DNA of 5,816 bases from Phycisphaerales bacterium (GTDB lineage Bacteria > Planctomycetota > Phycisphaerae > Phycisphaerales > UBA1924): contig JAIEQQ010000601.1 of the NCBI GenBank assembly GCA_019747615.1, forward strand, positions 1 through 5,816, given 5' to 3'. The notes under the pieces are model-generated. The model searched no databases. It had not been told where the DNA came from and saw nothing but the letters and a program-made list of their open reading frames with translations. The position numbers and the translations under genes were made by a program. Positions 5,365-5,816 of this stretch are shown one piece after another; positions within the stretch are counted from its first letter, which is position 1; every line of letters begins with the position of its first letter.

Positions 5365-5816
5365 TCAGTTCGTTGAATAGCCCACGCGCGTGATCCCCGC
5401 GGCGCCGACCAGCTCGTGCATCCGCACCACTTCGCGATACGGGATGCTGCGGGCCGGGGCGATCAGCACTTCGATCTTTGATGCGACTTCCTCGTTGGCG
5501 AGTCCGTCGGTGAGCTTCTTGAGCGACTCGCCGAGCGCTTCGGGCGTGGCGTCCTGCAGGCCGTTGCCCGTCACGCGAACGCGCTTCGGGTCCGCGGGGT
5601 CTAGCCGCATCTCCAGCGTGATGCGCAGCGGGCCCAGCGACGCGCCGCCGCTGCCACTGGGGGTCGTCGCGGCCTTGGCGGCGCTCTGGGGCAGCAGCGT
5701 GCGGAGGAACCACTCGGGGCCGACGAACGCCGCGGAGACCATGAAGAAGACGAGGATGACCATGACGACATCGACCATCGGCGTCATGTTGGGGCCAAAG
5801 TGCAGCGTGTGCTGAT
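5365..5816 (-). CDS. exbD: ExbD/TolR family biopolymer transport protein (partial, N-terminus beyond the right edge)
   Basis: The visible part is 149 residues and ends at the TGA at 5365-5367. It opens with QHTLHFGPNMTPMVDVV, the usual ExbD junction between the short cytoplasmic tail and the single membrane helix. The helix (MVDVVMVILVFFMVSAAFVG) carries the conserved Asp of the family, which takes part in proton flow with ExbB/TolQ. A Ser/Gly/Ala-rich linker follows, and then a periplasmic domain ending KIEVLIAPARSIPYREVVRMHELVGAAGITRVGYSTN, which fits the family's C-terminal fold. ExbD works with an ExbB/TolQ partner in the inner membrane to turn the proton gradient into mechanical work for TonB- or Tol-type systems; the partner is probably upstream, outside the window. 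The Met at 5787 is in frame but lies inside the conserved NMTPMVD motif and is not the real start. Whether it serves TonB-type uptake or another motor cannot be told from here. Confidence 0.92.
   Translation of the reverse strand, partial: QHTLHFGPNMTPMVDVVMVILVFFMVSAAFVGPEWFLRTLLPQSAAKAATTPSGSGGASLGPLRITLEMRLDPADPKRVRVTGNGLQDATPEALGESLKKLTDGLANEEVASKIEVLIAPARSIPYREVVRMHELVGAAGITRVGYSTN

Noticed and set aside
5159..5713. Minus-strand frame of 184 residues overlapping exbD
   Set aside because: It is in another frame of the exbD strand, gives an Arg/Ala/His-rich sequence and crosses the hairpin-rich gap. ExbD motifs are in the other frame.
5785..5787. ATG at the start of MTPMVDVV as the exbD start
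   Set aside because: The frame stays open to the window edge, and the residues before it (FGPN) belong to the conserved ExbD junction. Starting here would remove the cytoplasmic tail.

Overview
The window is GC-rich bacterial DNA that most resembles a Planctomycetota genome of the Phycisphaerae/Phycisphaerales type. The main clue is the C-terminal tag of the large gene: a paired, dockerin-like NNGVTE(A/G)DYN-FFA-YFD motif ending in DGC, a pattern I associate with secreted proteins of that group. The ExbD-like gene, with its GPNMTPMVDVV start to the membrane segment, and the codon use of all genes fit. This assignment is from recall, not from a search.

Layout from left to right. (1) At the left edge are the first 31 codons of a leftward gene for an exported protein, visible only as a signal peptide with a good ribosome binding site. 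(2) A 354-base gap holds the room for that gene's promoter, a strong intrinsic terminator reading leftward (318-348), and short micro-repeats. (3) Positions 448-3960 (minus strand) encode a 1170-residue secreted protein. It has a signal peptide, a tandemly duplicated module (jelly-roll-like domain plus DUF11-like domain), a propeller-like region and the C-terminal dockerin-like tag. (4) A 361-base divergent intergenic region carries a TATAAT box facing right and a leader hairpin for the leftward gene. (5) Positions 4322-5137 (plus strand) encode IspD, the cytidylyltransferase of the MEP isoprenoid pathway. (6) A 227-base convergent gap is packed with hairpins. It looks like two REP-like copies in inverted orientation flanking a 14-base direct repeat. 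(7) At the right edge is a leftward exbD/tolR-type gene, complete at its C-terminus and cut at its N-terminus.

The genes do not form one pathway. IspD is housekeeping metabolism, ExbD belongs to a proton-driven membrane motor, and the large protein and the left-edge stub are exported. No CRISPR array, RNA gene, transposase or defence gene is visible. The parts most worth a second look are the inverted repeat element between ispD and exbD and the duplicated, tagged secreted protein. I do not see convincing evidence of a wholly new system.
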